The notes: generated from the sequence alone by a model not told the origin. A stretch of DNA of 64,000 nucleotides from Agrobacterium tumefaciens (GCF_017726655.1 NZ_CP072309.1:1918501-1982500); one strand, 5' to 3'. Positions 9,308 to 18,160 are shown, counted from the first letter of the stretch. Made by a program: numbers and translations.

Positions 9308-10800
9308 TGAGCGATGTTCTCAATTCGTTGCAACTTGGCAAAAGGCCGGAAGGACGGACGTTGCTCACAGCCAGCTGGGTTGTAGGGCACCGGGACGGTT
9401 CGCACCGGCTGCTTAAAAGCGGCGAAGTTGTTTTCGAAGACGGCGAAATCGTCTTTGTCGGGCATCGATTTCCCGGAGAGGTCGCCCAGCGTATCGATTT
9501 TGGCAATGCGCTCGTCAGCCCCGGCCTGATCGATCTCGATGCGCTTTCCGATCTGGATACGACGATCCTCGGCATCGATCATCATCCGGGCTGGGCGAAG
9601 GGTCGTGTCTGGCCGCGCTCCTATGTCGAGGCTGGTCCTTACGAAATGTATTCCCCGGAAGAGCTTGCCTTTCAGAAGCGTTTCGCCTTCGGGCAGTTGC
9701 TCCTAAACGGCATCACCACGGCAGCCCCCATCGCATCGCTGTTTTATCGCGAGTGGGGGGAGACCGTGGCGGAGTTCGATGCTGCCGCGGATGCTGCCGG
9801 CGAACTTGGCCTGCGCGTTTATCTCAGCCCCGCCTTCCGTTCGGGTGGCATGGTGCTTGAGGAGCCGGGCCGCATGGTTCCGGTCTTTGATGAGCAGCGT
9901 GGCCTTCAGGGCCTCGCCGACGCGATCGCCTTCATCGAAAAGCAGAGTGGAAGGCACGGCGATCTGGTGCGCGGCATGCTCGCGCCGGATCGGGTGGAAA
10001 CCTCCACTCTTGCGCTCATAGAGCGCACCGATGCGGCTGCCCGAGACCTCGGCTGCAAGTTCCGTCTCCATATGGCGCAGGGTGCCATGGAGGTCGATAC
10101 GGTTCGCAAGCTCCACGGCTCGACCGCGCCAGTCTGGCTTGCCAAGGCGAGCCTGCTCAGCGAAAGGCTGATCGCCCCGCACGCCACCAATGCGACGGAG
10201 GAAGACCTGGCACTCTATGCGAAAAACGGCGTCTCCATCGTCCACTGTCCGCTGGTCTCGAGCCGTGGTGGCAGCACGCTCTCATCCTTCTCTTCCTGCC
10301 GCAAACGTGGCATCAACATTGCGATGGGAACGGATACGGCCCCGGCGGACATGTTGATGAATCTGCTCGTAGGGCTGATCACCTGCCGCATCAATGACGG
10401 TGCTCCGGACCAGATCCGCTGTGCCGATCTTTTCGATGCGGCCACACTTGGCGGCGCGCGTGCGCTTGGCCGGTCTGACCTTGGCCATCTTTCGCCGGGT
10501 GCTAGGGCAGATATTGCTGTCTTTGACCTCGACGACACCGTCATGGCGCCGAGCATCGATCCGATCACCACGCTGGTGACTGGCGGCTCGGGCAAGGTCA
10601 CGCGGGCTGTTTTTGTCGACGGCCGTCTATCGATGCGCGAAAGGCAGGTCGCCCACATCGACATGCGGCGTGCCCGTGAACAGGCGCAGGCGCAGTTCGA
10701 TCGCCTGATTGCAAAATATCCCGAACGGAGCTGGGCAAATCCGCCCGTCTCCGAAATTTTCCCTCCGAGCTATCCGGTGGAGGTTGCCCAGCATGGTTGA
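9307..10800 (+). CDS. Amidohydrolase-fold protein, AtzA-like, lacking the HxH motif
   Basis: The 497-residue product has the superfamily layout but an altered active site. Where relatives have PGLIDxHxH, this one reads PGLIDLDALSDLD, so the two metal-binding histidines at positions 78 and 80 are Asp and Leu. The other expected residues remain: H255 in LHMAQG, H292 in APHATN and D343 in GTDTAPAD. An IDHHPGW stretch at 90-96 might supply replacement ligands. The start ATG overlaps the previous stop by one base and follows GGAGG. It may still hydrolyse substrate with a different metal arrangement, or be a catalytically changed partner of the 8114 protein. Function not assignable. Confidence 0.78.
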   Translation: MSDVLNSLQLGKRPEGRTLLTASWVVGHRDGSHRLLKSGEVVFEDGEIVFVGHRFPGEVAQRIDFGNALVSPGLIDLDALSDLDTTILGIDHHPGWAKGRVWPRSYVEAGPYEMYSPEELAFQKRFAFGQLLLNGITTAAPIASLFYREWGETVAEFDAAADAAGELGLRVYLSPAFRSGGMVLEEPGRMVPVFDEQRGLQGLADAIAFIEKQSGRHGDLVRGMLAPDRVETSTLALIERTDAAARDLGCKFRLHMAQGAMEVDTVRKLHGSTAPVWLAKASLLSERLIAPHATNATEEDLALYAKNGVSIVHCPLVSSRGGSTLSSFSSCRKRGINIAMGTDTAPADMLMNLLVGLITCRINDGAPDQIRCADLFDAATLGGARALGRSDLGHLSPGARADIAVFDLDDTVMAPSIDPITTLVTGGSGKVTRAVFVDGRLSMRERQVAHIDMRRAREQAQAQFDRLIAKYPERSWANPPVSEIFPPSYPVEVAQHG

Positions 10801-11776
10801 CATGAAACAATCGGTCATCGATGTCCGTAATCTTAAGGTCGAGTTTCCCGGTCGTCGCGGCACCGTCACCGCGCTTTCTGATATCAGCCTTTCGATCCGG
10901 CCCGGCGAAATCCTGGGCGTTGTCGGGGAATCCGGCGCCGGTAAGTCCATGACGGGGCTCGCCATACAAGGCCTGCTCGAGAAACCCGGCCACATCGCCG
11001 ATGGTGAAATCTGGCTCGGGTCGCGCCGTATCGATCAACTGGATGACCGGGCGATGGAAAGCATTCGCGGCCGTGAGATCGGTGCGATTTTTCAGGACCC
11101 GCTCACCTCGCTCAATCCACTCTTTACGGTCGGTGCGCAGCTTGTCGAGACGATCCGCCAGCACCTGCCGCTGTCGAAAGCGGATGCCCGTGCACGGGCT
11201 GTTCAACTGTTGAAGGATGTCGGCATTCCGTCGCCTGCGGATCGTATCGATCATTATCCGCACCAGTTTTCCGGCGGCATGCGCCAGCGTGTCGTGATCG
11301 CACTCGCGCTCGCCGCCTCTCCGAAACTCATCATTGCCGATGAGCCGACGACGGCGCTCGATGTCTCGATCCAGGCGCAGATCATCTCGCTGTTGCGGCG
11401 GCTGTGCAAGGAAAAGCAAACGGCGGTCATGCTCGTCACCCACGACATGGGCGTCATTGCCGAGGCTGCCGACCGGGTGGCGGTGCTTTATGCCGGCCGG
11501 CTGATAGAGGTGGGACCGGTCGAGCAGGTGCTGCACGAACCGCGCCACCCCTATACGCAGGGCCTGATGGCTTCGATTCCCTCGCTTGGTGCGCGGGTGG
11601 AGCGGCTGAACCAGATCGACGGGGCGATGCCGCGTCTCGATGCGATCCCGCCCGGATGCGCATTCAATCCCCGCTGTGGATTTGCCGGGCCACGCTGTCG
11701 GCGGGAACGGCCTGAACTCGAAACCGTCGGCAACGGCGCCAGTGCGTGCTGGTTGAATGCAGGAGGCACAGCATGA
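10793..11776 (+). CDS. ABC transporter ATPase, DppD/OppD family
   Basis: This 327-residue protein supplies one of the two ATPase subunits of the importer encoded here. Walker A is GESGAGKS, the signature region reads HQFSGGMRQRV, and Walker B is LIIADEPTTALDVS. The C-terminal oligopeptide/dipeptide tail contains the Cys-rich PGCAFNPRCGF segment, which in this family may hold an iron-sulphur centre. The ATG at 10793 lies 8 bases inside the previous gene and 10 bases after GGAGG; the next in-frame ATG at 10802 is also possible. Confidence 0.9.
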   Translation: MVDMKQSVIDVRNLKVEFPGRRGTVTALSDISLSIRPGEILGVVGESGAGKSMTGLAIQGLLEKPGHIADGEIWLGSRRIDQLDDRAMESIRGREIGAIFQDPLTSLNPLFTVGAQLVETIRQHLPLSKADARARAVQLLKDVGIPSPADRIDHYPHQFSGGMRQRVVIALALAASPKLIIADEPTTALDVSIQAQIISLLRRLCKEKQTAVMLVTHDMGVIAEAADRVAVLYAGRLIEVGPVEQVLHEPRHPYTQGLMASIPSLGARVERLNQIDGAMPRLDAIPPGCAFNPRCGFAGPRCRRERPELETVGNGASACWLNAGGTA

Positions 11777-12795
11777 CACGATCCGCATCTCAAAAGGCAG
11801 CAGTGGGCAAGCCGGCCTTGACGGTGAAGGGCCTGACGAAAACCTTCGACGTTTCCGCCCCGCTGCTCAACCGAATTATCGAGCGCAAACCCCGGCAATT
11901 TGTCCAAGCCGTCAACGATATCGACTTTTCCGTTCCGGCCGGCGGCTGTCTTAGCATTGTCGGCGAGAGCGGCTGCGGCAAGTCGACCGTCGCCCGCCTC
12001 GTGACAGGGCTTTTCCGGCCAAGCGCCGGCGAGTTTCGTTTCGCGGCAGGCGGCAAGGGCAAACCCCTGTCGGCGCAGATGATCTTTCAGGATCCCTATG
12101 CCTCGCTCAATCCGCGCTGGCGGGTAAAGAACATCATCGCAGAGCCAATCCGTGAACTGAAGCTGCGCGCGACCAAGGCCGAAACGATGGCGCGCGTGGA
12201 GGAACTTCTAAACACTGTGGGGCTGTCGGCCTCTGACGGCGAGAAGTTTCCGCATGAATTTTCCGGCGGCCAACGCCAGCGCATCTCCATTGCCCGCGCG
12301 TTGGCGAGCGAACCGGAATTCCTCGTCTGCGACGAGCCGACATCGGCGCTCGATGTTTCGGTGCAGGCGCAGGTGCTGAACCTCATGCGCCGCCTGCAGG
12401 ATGAACTCGGCCTCACCTATCTCTTCATCAGCCACGACATGAGCGTTGTCCGTCACATGTCAGACCGTATCGCGGTGATGTATCTCGGGCGGATCGTGGA
12501 GGAGGGCGATACGGAAGAGCTCTTTGCCAATCCGCGCCATCCCTATACACGGCTGCTTCTCCAGACGATCCCCAATATCAAGACGCCGCAGCGGGACCGG
12601 GAGATCGTTGCCGGAGAAGTGCCAAGCCCTCTGAAGCCACCTTCGGGTTGCGCGTTTCATCCGCGTTGTCCGCTGGCAACGGCGCAATGTTCGGCAGAAG
12701 TGCCTAAGGTGAAAAGCCTCGCCAACGGCACGCGGGTTGCCTGTCATCTGGTCGAAGATGACACGCAATGGGCGGGCGAGCGACAAAGCGCCTGA
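11773..12795 (+). CDS. ABC transporter ATPase, DppF/OppF family
   Basis: The 340-residue second ATPase subunit. Walker A is GESGCGKS, the signature is HEFSGGQRQRI, Walker B is FLVCDEPTSALDVS, and the C-terminal tail has PSGCAFHPRCP. The DppF-type N-terminal insertion (LLNRIIERKPRQFVQAVND) separates the first strand from Walker A. The start overlaps the upstream stop as ATGA and follows AGGAGG, so the two ATPases are translationally coupled. It is the last gene of the operon; a convergent GntR gene follows after 8 bases. Confidence 0.9.
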   Translation: MTRSASQKAAVGKPALTVKGLTKTFDVSAPLLNRIIERKPRQFVQAVNDIDFSVPAGGCLSIVGESGCGKSTVARLVTGLFRPSAGEFRFAAGGKGKPLSAQMIFQDPYASLNPRWRVKNIIAEPIRELKLRATKAETMARVEELLNTVGLSASDGEKFPHEFSGGQRQRISIARALASEPEFLVCDEPTSALDVSVQAQVLNLMRRLQDELGLTYLFISHDMSVVRHMSDRIAVMYLGRIVEEGDTEELFANPRHPYTRLLLQTIPNIKTPQRDREIVAGEVPSPLKPPSGCAFHPRCPLATAQCSAEVPKVKSLANGTRVACHLVEDDTQWAGERQSA

Positions 12796-12803
12796 GCGGA
12801 AGA

Positions 12804-13481
12804 TCAGCCGAGCGCGGCGCGCAGGTCGTGGGAAAGGTCACGGATTTCGCTGAGATCGAGTTCCGCTTCCACATGCTTAAGGTGGTGGGTCATCAGGTGG
12901 ATGGCCCGCGACGGATCGTTGTTGGCAATCGCATCGACGATTTCCGCATGTTCGTCCGGGCCGCAGTTGAAGCGATCCGTGTTACGGTAAACGGCGGTAA
13001 TGAGCGACGAGCGGGAAATGAGGTCGCGCATGGTGGTGAAGAGGAAGTCGGAACCGAGCGTTTCCGCAAGCAGAAGGTGGAACCCGCCGGAAAGCTTGAT
13101 GATGTCGGTCGTGACGTTTTTGGCATTGGCCACACGCTCTTTGGCCACGTGGTCGCGTAGCTTCTTGAGATCTGTCTTGGTGGCGGATTTGCACAGTCTT
13201 TCGACCACGCATTGCTCGACGGTACGGCGCACGAAGAAGACATCGCGGGCTTCCTCGACCGACGGTTTGGAGACAAAAGCGCCGCGATTGGGAACGATGG
13301 TCACCAGTCCGTCACGCTCGAGAACGGACAATGCCTGGCGGATTTTAGCACGGCTGACGCCAAAGATTGTCGCCAGTTGCTCTTCTTTCAGCTGCACGCC
13401 CGGACGCAGCCGGCGTTCGGCGATCGAAAGCCATACTTTCTCGACAATCTGCTGCGTGGACGGGCCGGGCTGCTCGCTCAT
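12804..13481 (-). CDS. GntR-family transcriptional regulator, FCD type
   Basis: A 225-residue regulator with an N-terminal winged helix (IAERRLRPGVQLKEEQLATIFGVSRAKIRQAL, residues ~20-51) and an all-helical FCD ligand domain. It reads away from the divergent flavin-reductase-like gene. Palindromes of the ATTGTCAACAAT type occur in that shared promoter and at 4291-4314, so it probably controls both the transporter/amidohydrolase operon and the racemase operon. Its effector is likely the imported substrate or a breakdown product; it may repress its own gene. GGGGAG precedes the ATG. Confidence 0.88.
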   Translation of the reverse strand: MSEQPGPSTQQIVEKVWLSIAERRLRPGVQLKEEQLATIFGVSRAKIRQALSVLERDGLVTIVPNRGAFVSKPSVEEARDVFFVRRTVEQCVVERLCKSATKTDLKKLRDHVAKERVANAKNVTTDIIKLSGGFHLLLAETLGSDFLFTTMRDLISRSSLITAVYRNTDRFNCGPDEHAEIVDAIANNDPSRAIHLMTHHLKHVEAELDLSEIRDLSHDLRAALG

Positions 13482-13561
13482 TCGACATACTCCCCAATCG
13501 CCCTAGAGAAGCGTGATGTGAATGAAAAAGTCAACTGTATCAACGGGATTTTGGTTGCAAC

Positions 13562-13595
13562 ATTGTCAACAATATGAAAGATAATTGTAGACTAT
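13562..13595. promoter_or_regulatory. Paired GntR operators in the divergent regulator/flavin-reductase promoter
   Basis: ATTGTCAACAAT (13562-13573) is identical to the left half of the 4291-4314 operator. ATTGTAGACTAT (13584-13595) matches the opposite-strand form ATTGTTGACAAT at 10 of 12 positions; the two site centres lie 22 bases apart, about two helical turns. A weaker AGTCAACTGTAT-like match lies near 13529. Confidence 0.6.
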
Positions 13596-13610
13596 AATAG
13601 GATGCCGATC

Positions 13611-14240
13611 ATGGAATTCGATTTCAGCGCGCTTGAGCCCCAGAGCCGCTACCGCCTTCTGACGAATTTTATCGGTCCGCGACCGATCGCGCTTGTGACG
13701 ACGCGTTCTGAAGCCGGCCATAACAATGCAGCCCCGATGAGCTTCTTCAACGTCTTTTCGCATGATCCGCCCATCGTCGTCCTTGGCATTCAGCCGAACG
13801 TCAGCGGCGAGGAGAAGGACACGATGGTGAATATCCGCCGCACCGGCGAGTTCGTCGTCAATATGGTCGATATGGCGCTTTCGGAGCAGATGCTGATCTG
13901 CGGCCTCGGCTTCGACAATGAAGTTGACGAAATGTCGATGGCCAAACTTACGGCCATGCCGTGCAACAAGATCGATGCGAGTTATGCCGAGCAATCGCCT
14001 TGTGCATTCGAATGCAAGGTGGAACGACTGATCGATTACCCCCGCCGCACACTGGTGCTCGGCGAAGTGGTGCACATGCATGTTCATAACGAATGCCTCG
14101 ATGAAGAGGGACGTTATGTCGATGCCGATCGCTATCAGCCGATCGCCCGGCTTCACGCCGACAACTATATCACCTCGGACCGCCAGTTTGTTTTGAAGGC
14201 GCCATCAATCACCGATTTCACCGCGCCTGACGGCAAGTGA
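13611..14240 (+). CDS. Flavin reductase-like / FMN-binding split-barrel protein
   Basis: A 209-residue protein of the flavin reductase-like (DIM6/NTAB) family. The FMN-binding start IGPRPIALVTTRSEAGHNNAAPMSFFNVFSHDPP at about residues 21-54 is characteristic. Such proteins reduce flavin for a two-component monooxygenase or act as small oxidoreductases. I prefer the ATG at 13611, eight bases after a weak GGA, but the ATG at 13602 is possible. No partner monooxygenase gene is in this window. It begins the operon that includes the racemase and lies directly behind the GntR operators. Confidence 0.8.
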   Translation: MEFDFSALEPQSRYRLLTNFIGPRPIALVTTRSEAGHNNAAPMSFFNVFSHDPPIVVLGIQPNVSGEEKDTMVNIRRTGEFVVNMVDMALSEQMLICGLGFDNEVDEMSMAKLTAMPCNKIDASYAEQSPCAFECKVERLIDYPRRTLVLGEVVHMHVHNECLDEEGRYVDADRYQPIARLHADNYITSDRQFVLKAPSITDFTAPDGK

Positions 14241-14261
14241 CAGCTCATCAGGATGCGTGCG

Positions 14262-14984
14262 ATGCATATTCGTTTGATCAATCCCAATTCCACCGCTTCT
14301 ATGACCGCGCAGGCCCTTGATAGCGCGCTACGGGTCAAGCAAAAGGAAACGCAAGTCTCTGCGACAAATCCGGTCGACACCCCCGTCAGTATCGAAGGGC
14401 AGGCGGATGAGGCCATGGCCGTTCCCGGGCTTCTGGCGGAAATTCGCAAGGGCGAGGGGCAGGGCGTGGACGCCTATGTGATCGCCTGTTTCGATGATCC
14501 CGGCCTTCATGCCGCCCGCGAAGTGGCGCAGGGGCCTGTCATTGGCATCTGCCAGGCGGCCGTGCAAGTGGCGATGACGATCAGTCGCCGCTTCTCCATC
14601 ATTACCACGCTACCTCGTTCCATTCCTGTTATCGAGGATCTTGTGGAGGACTACGGCGCGCAACGTCATTGCCGGAAGGTCCGGGCAATCAATCTGCCGG
14701 TTCTTGGCCTCGAAGAAGACCCAGCGGTCGCGGAAGCCCTGCTTCGTCGCGAAATCGAGGCCGCCAAGCGTGAGGATGCGGCAGAAGCGATCATTCTCGG
14801 CTGCGCCGGCATGTCCTCGCTCTGCGACCGGCTGCGCGACGCCACAGGTGTTCCGGTCATCGATGGCGTGACGGCGGCGATCAAGCTTGCCGAAGCTCTT
14901 GTTGGTGCCGGCTACAGTACCTCGAAGGTCAACGCCTATGACTATCCGCGCGTGAAGGGGCCCGCTCTCGTGGCCTGCGCCTAG
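14262..14984 (+). CDS. Hydantoin racemase-like protein (Asp/Glu/hydantoin racemase family)
   Basis: This 240-residue protein has the family's N-terminal RLINPNSTASMT phosphate-binding-like motif and the two catalytic cysteines expected for cofactor-free racemisation, in ACFDDPG near residue 76 and LGCAGM near 182. From memory it closely resembles Agrobacterium hydantoin racemases, which interconvert D- and L-5-substituted hydantoins. No hydantoinase or carbamoylase of known type is adjacent, but three amidohydrolases are under the same predicted regulator. The ATG at 14262 fits the family N-terminus; an ATG at 14253 is an alternative. Confidence 0.85.
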   Translation: MHIRLINPNSTASMTAQALDSALRVKQKETQVSATNPVDTPVSIEGQADEAMAVPGLLAEIRKGEGQGVDAYVIACFDDPGLHAAREVAQGPVIGICQAAVQVAMTISRRFSIITTLPRSIPVIEDLVEDYGAQRHCRKVRAINLPVLGLEEDPAVAEALLRREIEAAKREDAAEAIILGCAGMSSLCDRLRDATGVPVIDGVTAAIKLAEALVGAGYSTSKVNAYDYPRVKGPALVACA

Positions 14985-15084
14985 TTTGCAGGAAAATGCT
15001 TGCGGCCATTTGCGGGCGCTTGCGCCACGTTCTAGTGTTCTCCCGCGCACACCGGTCAATTGAGCGCGCCGCGGGGGAGAGCGT

Positions 15085-16020
15085 ATGATCGACAAGCTGG
15101 AATTTTTCATTGCATTGGCACGGGCTGAACATTTCGGCCGGGCGGCGGAGGAATGTGGTGTCTCCCAGCCCAGCCTGTCGGCGGCAATCCGGCAGTTGGA
15201 GGATCAACTGGGCGTCGTTCTGGTGGTGCGCTCGGCACGGTATCAGGGGCTGACACCGGAGGGCCAGCGTGTTCTGGAATGGGCGCGCCGCATCGTTGGC
15301 GATACCCGCACCATGCGTGAGGAAATGCGCGCTGCCCGCAAGGGGCTTGCCGGACATATTCGCCTTGCTGTCATTCCAACGGCGCTCGCCATGGTGCCGC
15401 GATTGACGGAATCGTTTCAGGCGCGCCATCCCGATGTGACTTTTTCCGTCACGTCACGCACCTCGCTGCAGGTCTTGAGCCAGATCGAAAACCTCGAGAT
15501 CGATGCGGGAATCAGTTACCTCGACAATGAGCCACTTGGGCGCGTGACCACTGTCCCGCTTTATTCTGAGCGATATCACCTCATTGCCGCTGCCGGAACG
15601 CCGCTTGCGGATCAGGAAAGTGTTACCTGGAAGCAGGTTTCCAGTCTTAGGCTTTGCCTATTAACGCCGGATATGCAGAACAGGCGCATCATCAACAAGC
15701 ACATGGCCGAGGCGGGGGTGGAGGCTAAACCGACGCTTGAATCCAATTCCATGATCGTGCTGTTTTCCCATATCCGCACCGGACAATGGGCTTCAATAAT
15801 GCCGCGTAACCTTGCTGAATCCTTCGGTTTTCCGAAGCAGATCAGGATCATTCCCATCACCGATCCGGAACCCGAGCATCTTGTTGGTTTGATCGCCACC
15901 CACCGGGAGCCACACACGCCTCTGGTTTCTGCGCTTCTACACGAGGCACGTCAAAGGGCAGCGGAAAAGGCGTTTGATAGGCATCTCCTATCAGACGACG
16001 GAAACGCCTTATTGACCTGA
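15085..16020 (+). CDS. LysR-family transcriptional regulator, probable formate dehydrogenase regulator
   Basis: A 311-residue LysR protein: winged helix at residues 1-60 (FFIALARAEHFGRAAEECGVSQPSLSAAIRQLE) and a periplasmic-binding-protein-like effector domain behind it. GGGGGAG precedes the ATG. It sits 103 bases upstream of fdsG in the same direction, instead of the usual divergent arrangement. LysR regulators (FdsR) control fds operons in other bacteria, so formate or a related compound is the likely effector. A nested inverted repeat lies in its last codons. Confidence 0.87.
   Translation: MIDKLEFFIALARAEHFGRAAEECGVSQPSLSAAIRQLEDQLGVVLVVRSARYQGLTPEGQRVLEWARRIVGDTRTMREEMRAARKGLAGHIRLAVIPTALAMVPRLTESFQARHPDVTFSVTSRTSLQVLSQIENLEIDAGISYLDNEPLGRVTTVPLYSERYHLIAAAGTPLADQESVTWKQVSSLRLCLLTPDMQNRRIINKHMAEAGVEAKPTLESNSMIVLFSHIRTGQWASIMPRNLAESFGFPKQIRIIPITDPEPEHLVGLIATHREPHTPLVSALLHEARQRAAEKAFDRHLLSDDGNALLT
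15967..16010 (+). promoter_or_regulatory. Nested inverted repeat at the 3' end of the LysR gene
   Basis: TGATAGG (15975-15981) and CCTATCA (15987-15993) form a perfect repeat with a 5-base loop, enclosed by AAGGCGTTT (15967-15975) and AAACGCCTT (16002-16010). It may be a LysR binding site for the fdsG promoter or an RNA hairpin separating the two genes. Confidence 0.45.
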
Positions 16021-16123
16021 TCCACCCGGCTTCGCCATTGTTTATACACGCAGGGGGCTGCGGCGTGCTTGATGAAAGTCTTGGTCGCCATTCCTGCCCC
16101 TGTCGGTTTGGGAGGACTGGCTT

Positions 16124-16603
16124 ATGAATATCAGAGCGGTTGCCGCGGATGAGGCGGCCCGTGTTTCCGCTGTCATTGACGAATTTCTTCACCTGGAAGG
16201 GCCTCTGCTGCCCATCCTGCACGCGGTGCAGGAAGAATTCGGTTATGTCCCGGAAAGCGCCAAGCAGATCATCGCATCCGCGCTGAACATCTCGCGCGCT
16301 GAAGTTCATGGCGTCGTTACCTTCTACCCCGATTTTCGCGATCATCCTCACGGACGTCATGTGCTGAAGCTCTGTCGCGCCGAGGCTTGCCAGTCGATGG
16401 GTGGCGAGCCTCTTGCGGAAACCATCAAGTCCCGGCTCGGCCTCGACTGGCACGAAACCGCGCCTGATGGGTCCGTGACGCTGGAGCCGGTTTTCTGTCT
16501 CGGGCTCTGTGCACAGGCGCCGGCCCTGATGCTGGATGGCGAGGTCCATGCCCGTCTTGATGAGGACTGTCTTAGTCACATTCTGACGGAGGCACGCCGA
16601 TGA
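16124..16603 (+). CDS. fdsG: NAD-dependent formate dehydrogenase gamma subunit
   Basis: The 159-residue protein is homologous to NuoE and carries the thioredoxin-like [2Fe-2S] domain of the soluble formate dehydrogenase. Four cysteine ligands are visible in LCRAEACQ and FCLGLCA. It passes electrons toward the flavin subunit FdsB. GGGAGG lies 8 bases before the ATG. It is the first gene of the fds operon, and its stop overlaps the fdsB start as ATGA. Confidence 0.93.
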   Translation: MNIRAVAADEAARVSAVIDEFLHLEGPLLPILHAVQEEFGYVPESAKQIIASALNISRAEVHGVVTFYPDFRDHPHGRHVLKLCRAEACQSMGGEPLAETIKSRLGLDWHETAPDGSVTLEPVFCLGLCAQAPALMLDGEVHARLDEDCLSHILTEARR

Positions 16604-18156
16604 GTGTCACCGTTTTTGTTCCCGGCGATTCTGCGGCCCTTGCCGTTGGCGCAAATCGCGTTGCCGATGCCATCGCCCGCGAAGCCACTGTCCGCAACCT
16701 CGACGTCCATATTGTCCGTAACGGCTCGCGTGGCATGCTCTGGCTTGAAGTGCTGGTGGAAGTGCGCACCGAGCATGGCCGTATCGCCTATGGCCCCGTC
16801 AAGGCGGGCGATGTCGCCTCGCTTTTCGAGGCCGGTTTTCTGACCGGCGGCGACCACCGCCTCTGTCTCGGGCCGACAAAGGACATCCCGTTCCTGAAGG
16901 GTCAGACGCGTCTCACATTTGCCCGGTGTGGCGTCACCGATCCCTTGTCGCTGGAGGATTATCGCGCCTATCAGGGCATGAAGGGTCTTGAAAAAGCTGT
17001 GGCGATGGCCCCGCTCGATATCGTTGCGGAGGTAACCCAGAGCGGCCTGCGCGGACGCGGCGGCGCTGGATTTCCCACGGGTATCAAATGGAAGACTGTC
17101 GCTGACGCAGTCGCCGACCAGAAATATATCGTCTGCAACGCGGATGAGGGCGACAGCGGCACCTTCGCCGACCGGATGATCATGGAAGGCGACCCCTTCG
17201 TTCTGATCGAAGGCATGGCGATTGCCGGCTTGGCCGTTGGCGCGACCAAGGGCTTCATCTATACGCGTTCAGAATATCCCTACGCCATCAGGGTCATGGA
17301 AAAGGCGATCGAGATCGCAAGGCGTGAGGGAATTCTCGGGTCCTCCGTCCTCGGGTCAGGCCGCGCGTTTGACATCGAAGTGCGCATGGGCGCGGGTGCC
17401 TATGTCTGCGGCGAGGAAACCTCGCTCCTGAACAGCTTGGAAGGCAAACGCGGTACGGTGCGTGCCAAGCCGCCGCTACCCGCCCTGCAGGGCCTGTTCG
17501 GCAAGCCGACGGTCGTCAACAATGTGATTTCGCTGGCCTCCATTCCCGTCATCATGGATCGCGGTGCGGCCTTCTATCGCGATTTCGGTGTCGGCCGGTC
17601 GCATGGCACCATCCCGATCCAGCTTGCTGGCAATTTGAAACATGGTGGGCTTTACGAAACCGTCTTCGGCCTGACGCTCGGGCAACTGGTGAACGATATC
17701 GGCGGCGGCACGATCACCGGCCGTCCCGTGAAGGCCGTGCAGGTGGGCGGTCCACTCGGTGCCTATTTTCCGGTGTCGCTGTTCGACACGATCTTCGACT
17801 ATGAAGCTTTTACGGCGGCTGGTGGATTGATAGGCCATGCCGGCATCGTGGTGTTCGATGATACGGCAGACATGCTGCATCAGGCTCGGTTCGCGCTGGA
17901 GTTCTGCGCCGTCGAAAGTTGCGGCAAATGCACGCCCTGTCGCATCGGCTCGACACGTGGTGTCGAGACGGTGGACAAGATCGCGCTCGGGATCGAGCGA
18001 GAGAAAAACACCGCGCTACTGGAAGACCTCTGCGAAACGATGAAATTTGGGTCGCTTTGCGCGCTGGGCGGTTTCACGCCCTATCCCGTGATGAGCGCGC
18101 TCCGGCATTTCCCTGCTGATTTTGCCCCCACCCCACGTGTTGAAGCGGCGGAGTAA
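16600..18156 (+). CDS. fdsB: NAD-dependent formate dehydrogenase beta subunit (FMN, NADH site)
   Basis: The 518-residue NuoF-like subunit holds FMN, the NAD(H) site and a [4Fe-4S] cluster. An N-terminal ~110-residue thioredoxin-like domain without cluster cysteines is followed by the glycine-rich GRGGAGFPTG nucleotide loop, the FMN region YIVCNADEGDSGTFADR, and the cluster motif ESCGKCTPCRIGS near residue 445. It transfers electrons from formate to NAD+. The gene overlaps fdsG by 4 bases. Length is normal for the family. Confidence 0.94.
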   Translation: MSVTVFVPGDSAALAVGANRVADAIAREATVRNLDVHIVRNGSRGMLWLEVLVEVRTEHGRIAYGPVKAGDVASLFEAGFLTGGDHRLCLGPTKDIPFLKGQTRLTFARCGVTDPLSLEDYRAYQGMKGLEKAVAMAPLDIVAEVTQSGLRGRGGAGFPTGIKWKTVADAVADQKYIVCNADEGDSGTFADRMIMEGDPFVLIEGMAIAGLAVGATKGFIYTRSEYPYAIRVMEKAIEIARREGILGSSVLGSGRAFDIEVRMGAGAYVCGEETSLLNSLEGKRGTVRAKPPLPALQGLFGKPTVVNNVISLASIPVIMDRGAAFYRDFGVGRSHGTIPIQLAGNLKHGGLYETVFGLTLGQLVNDIGGGTITGRPVKAVQVGGPLGAYFPVSLFDTIFDYEAFTAAGGLIGHAGIVVFDDTADMLHQARFALEFCAVESCGKCTPCRIGSTRGVETVDKIALGIEREKNTALLEDLCETMKFGSLCALGGFTPYPVMSALRHFPADFAPTPRVEAAE

Positions 18157-18160
18157 GACC

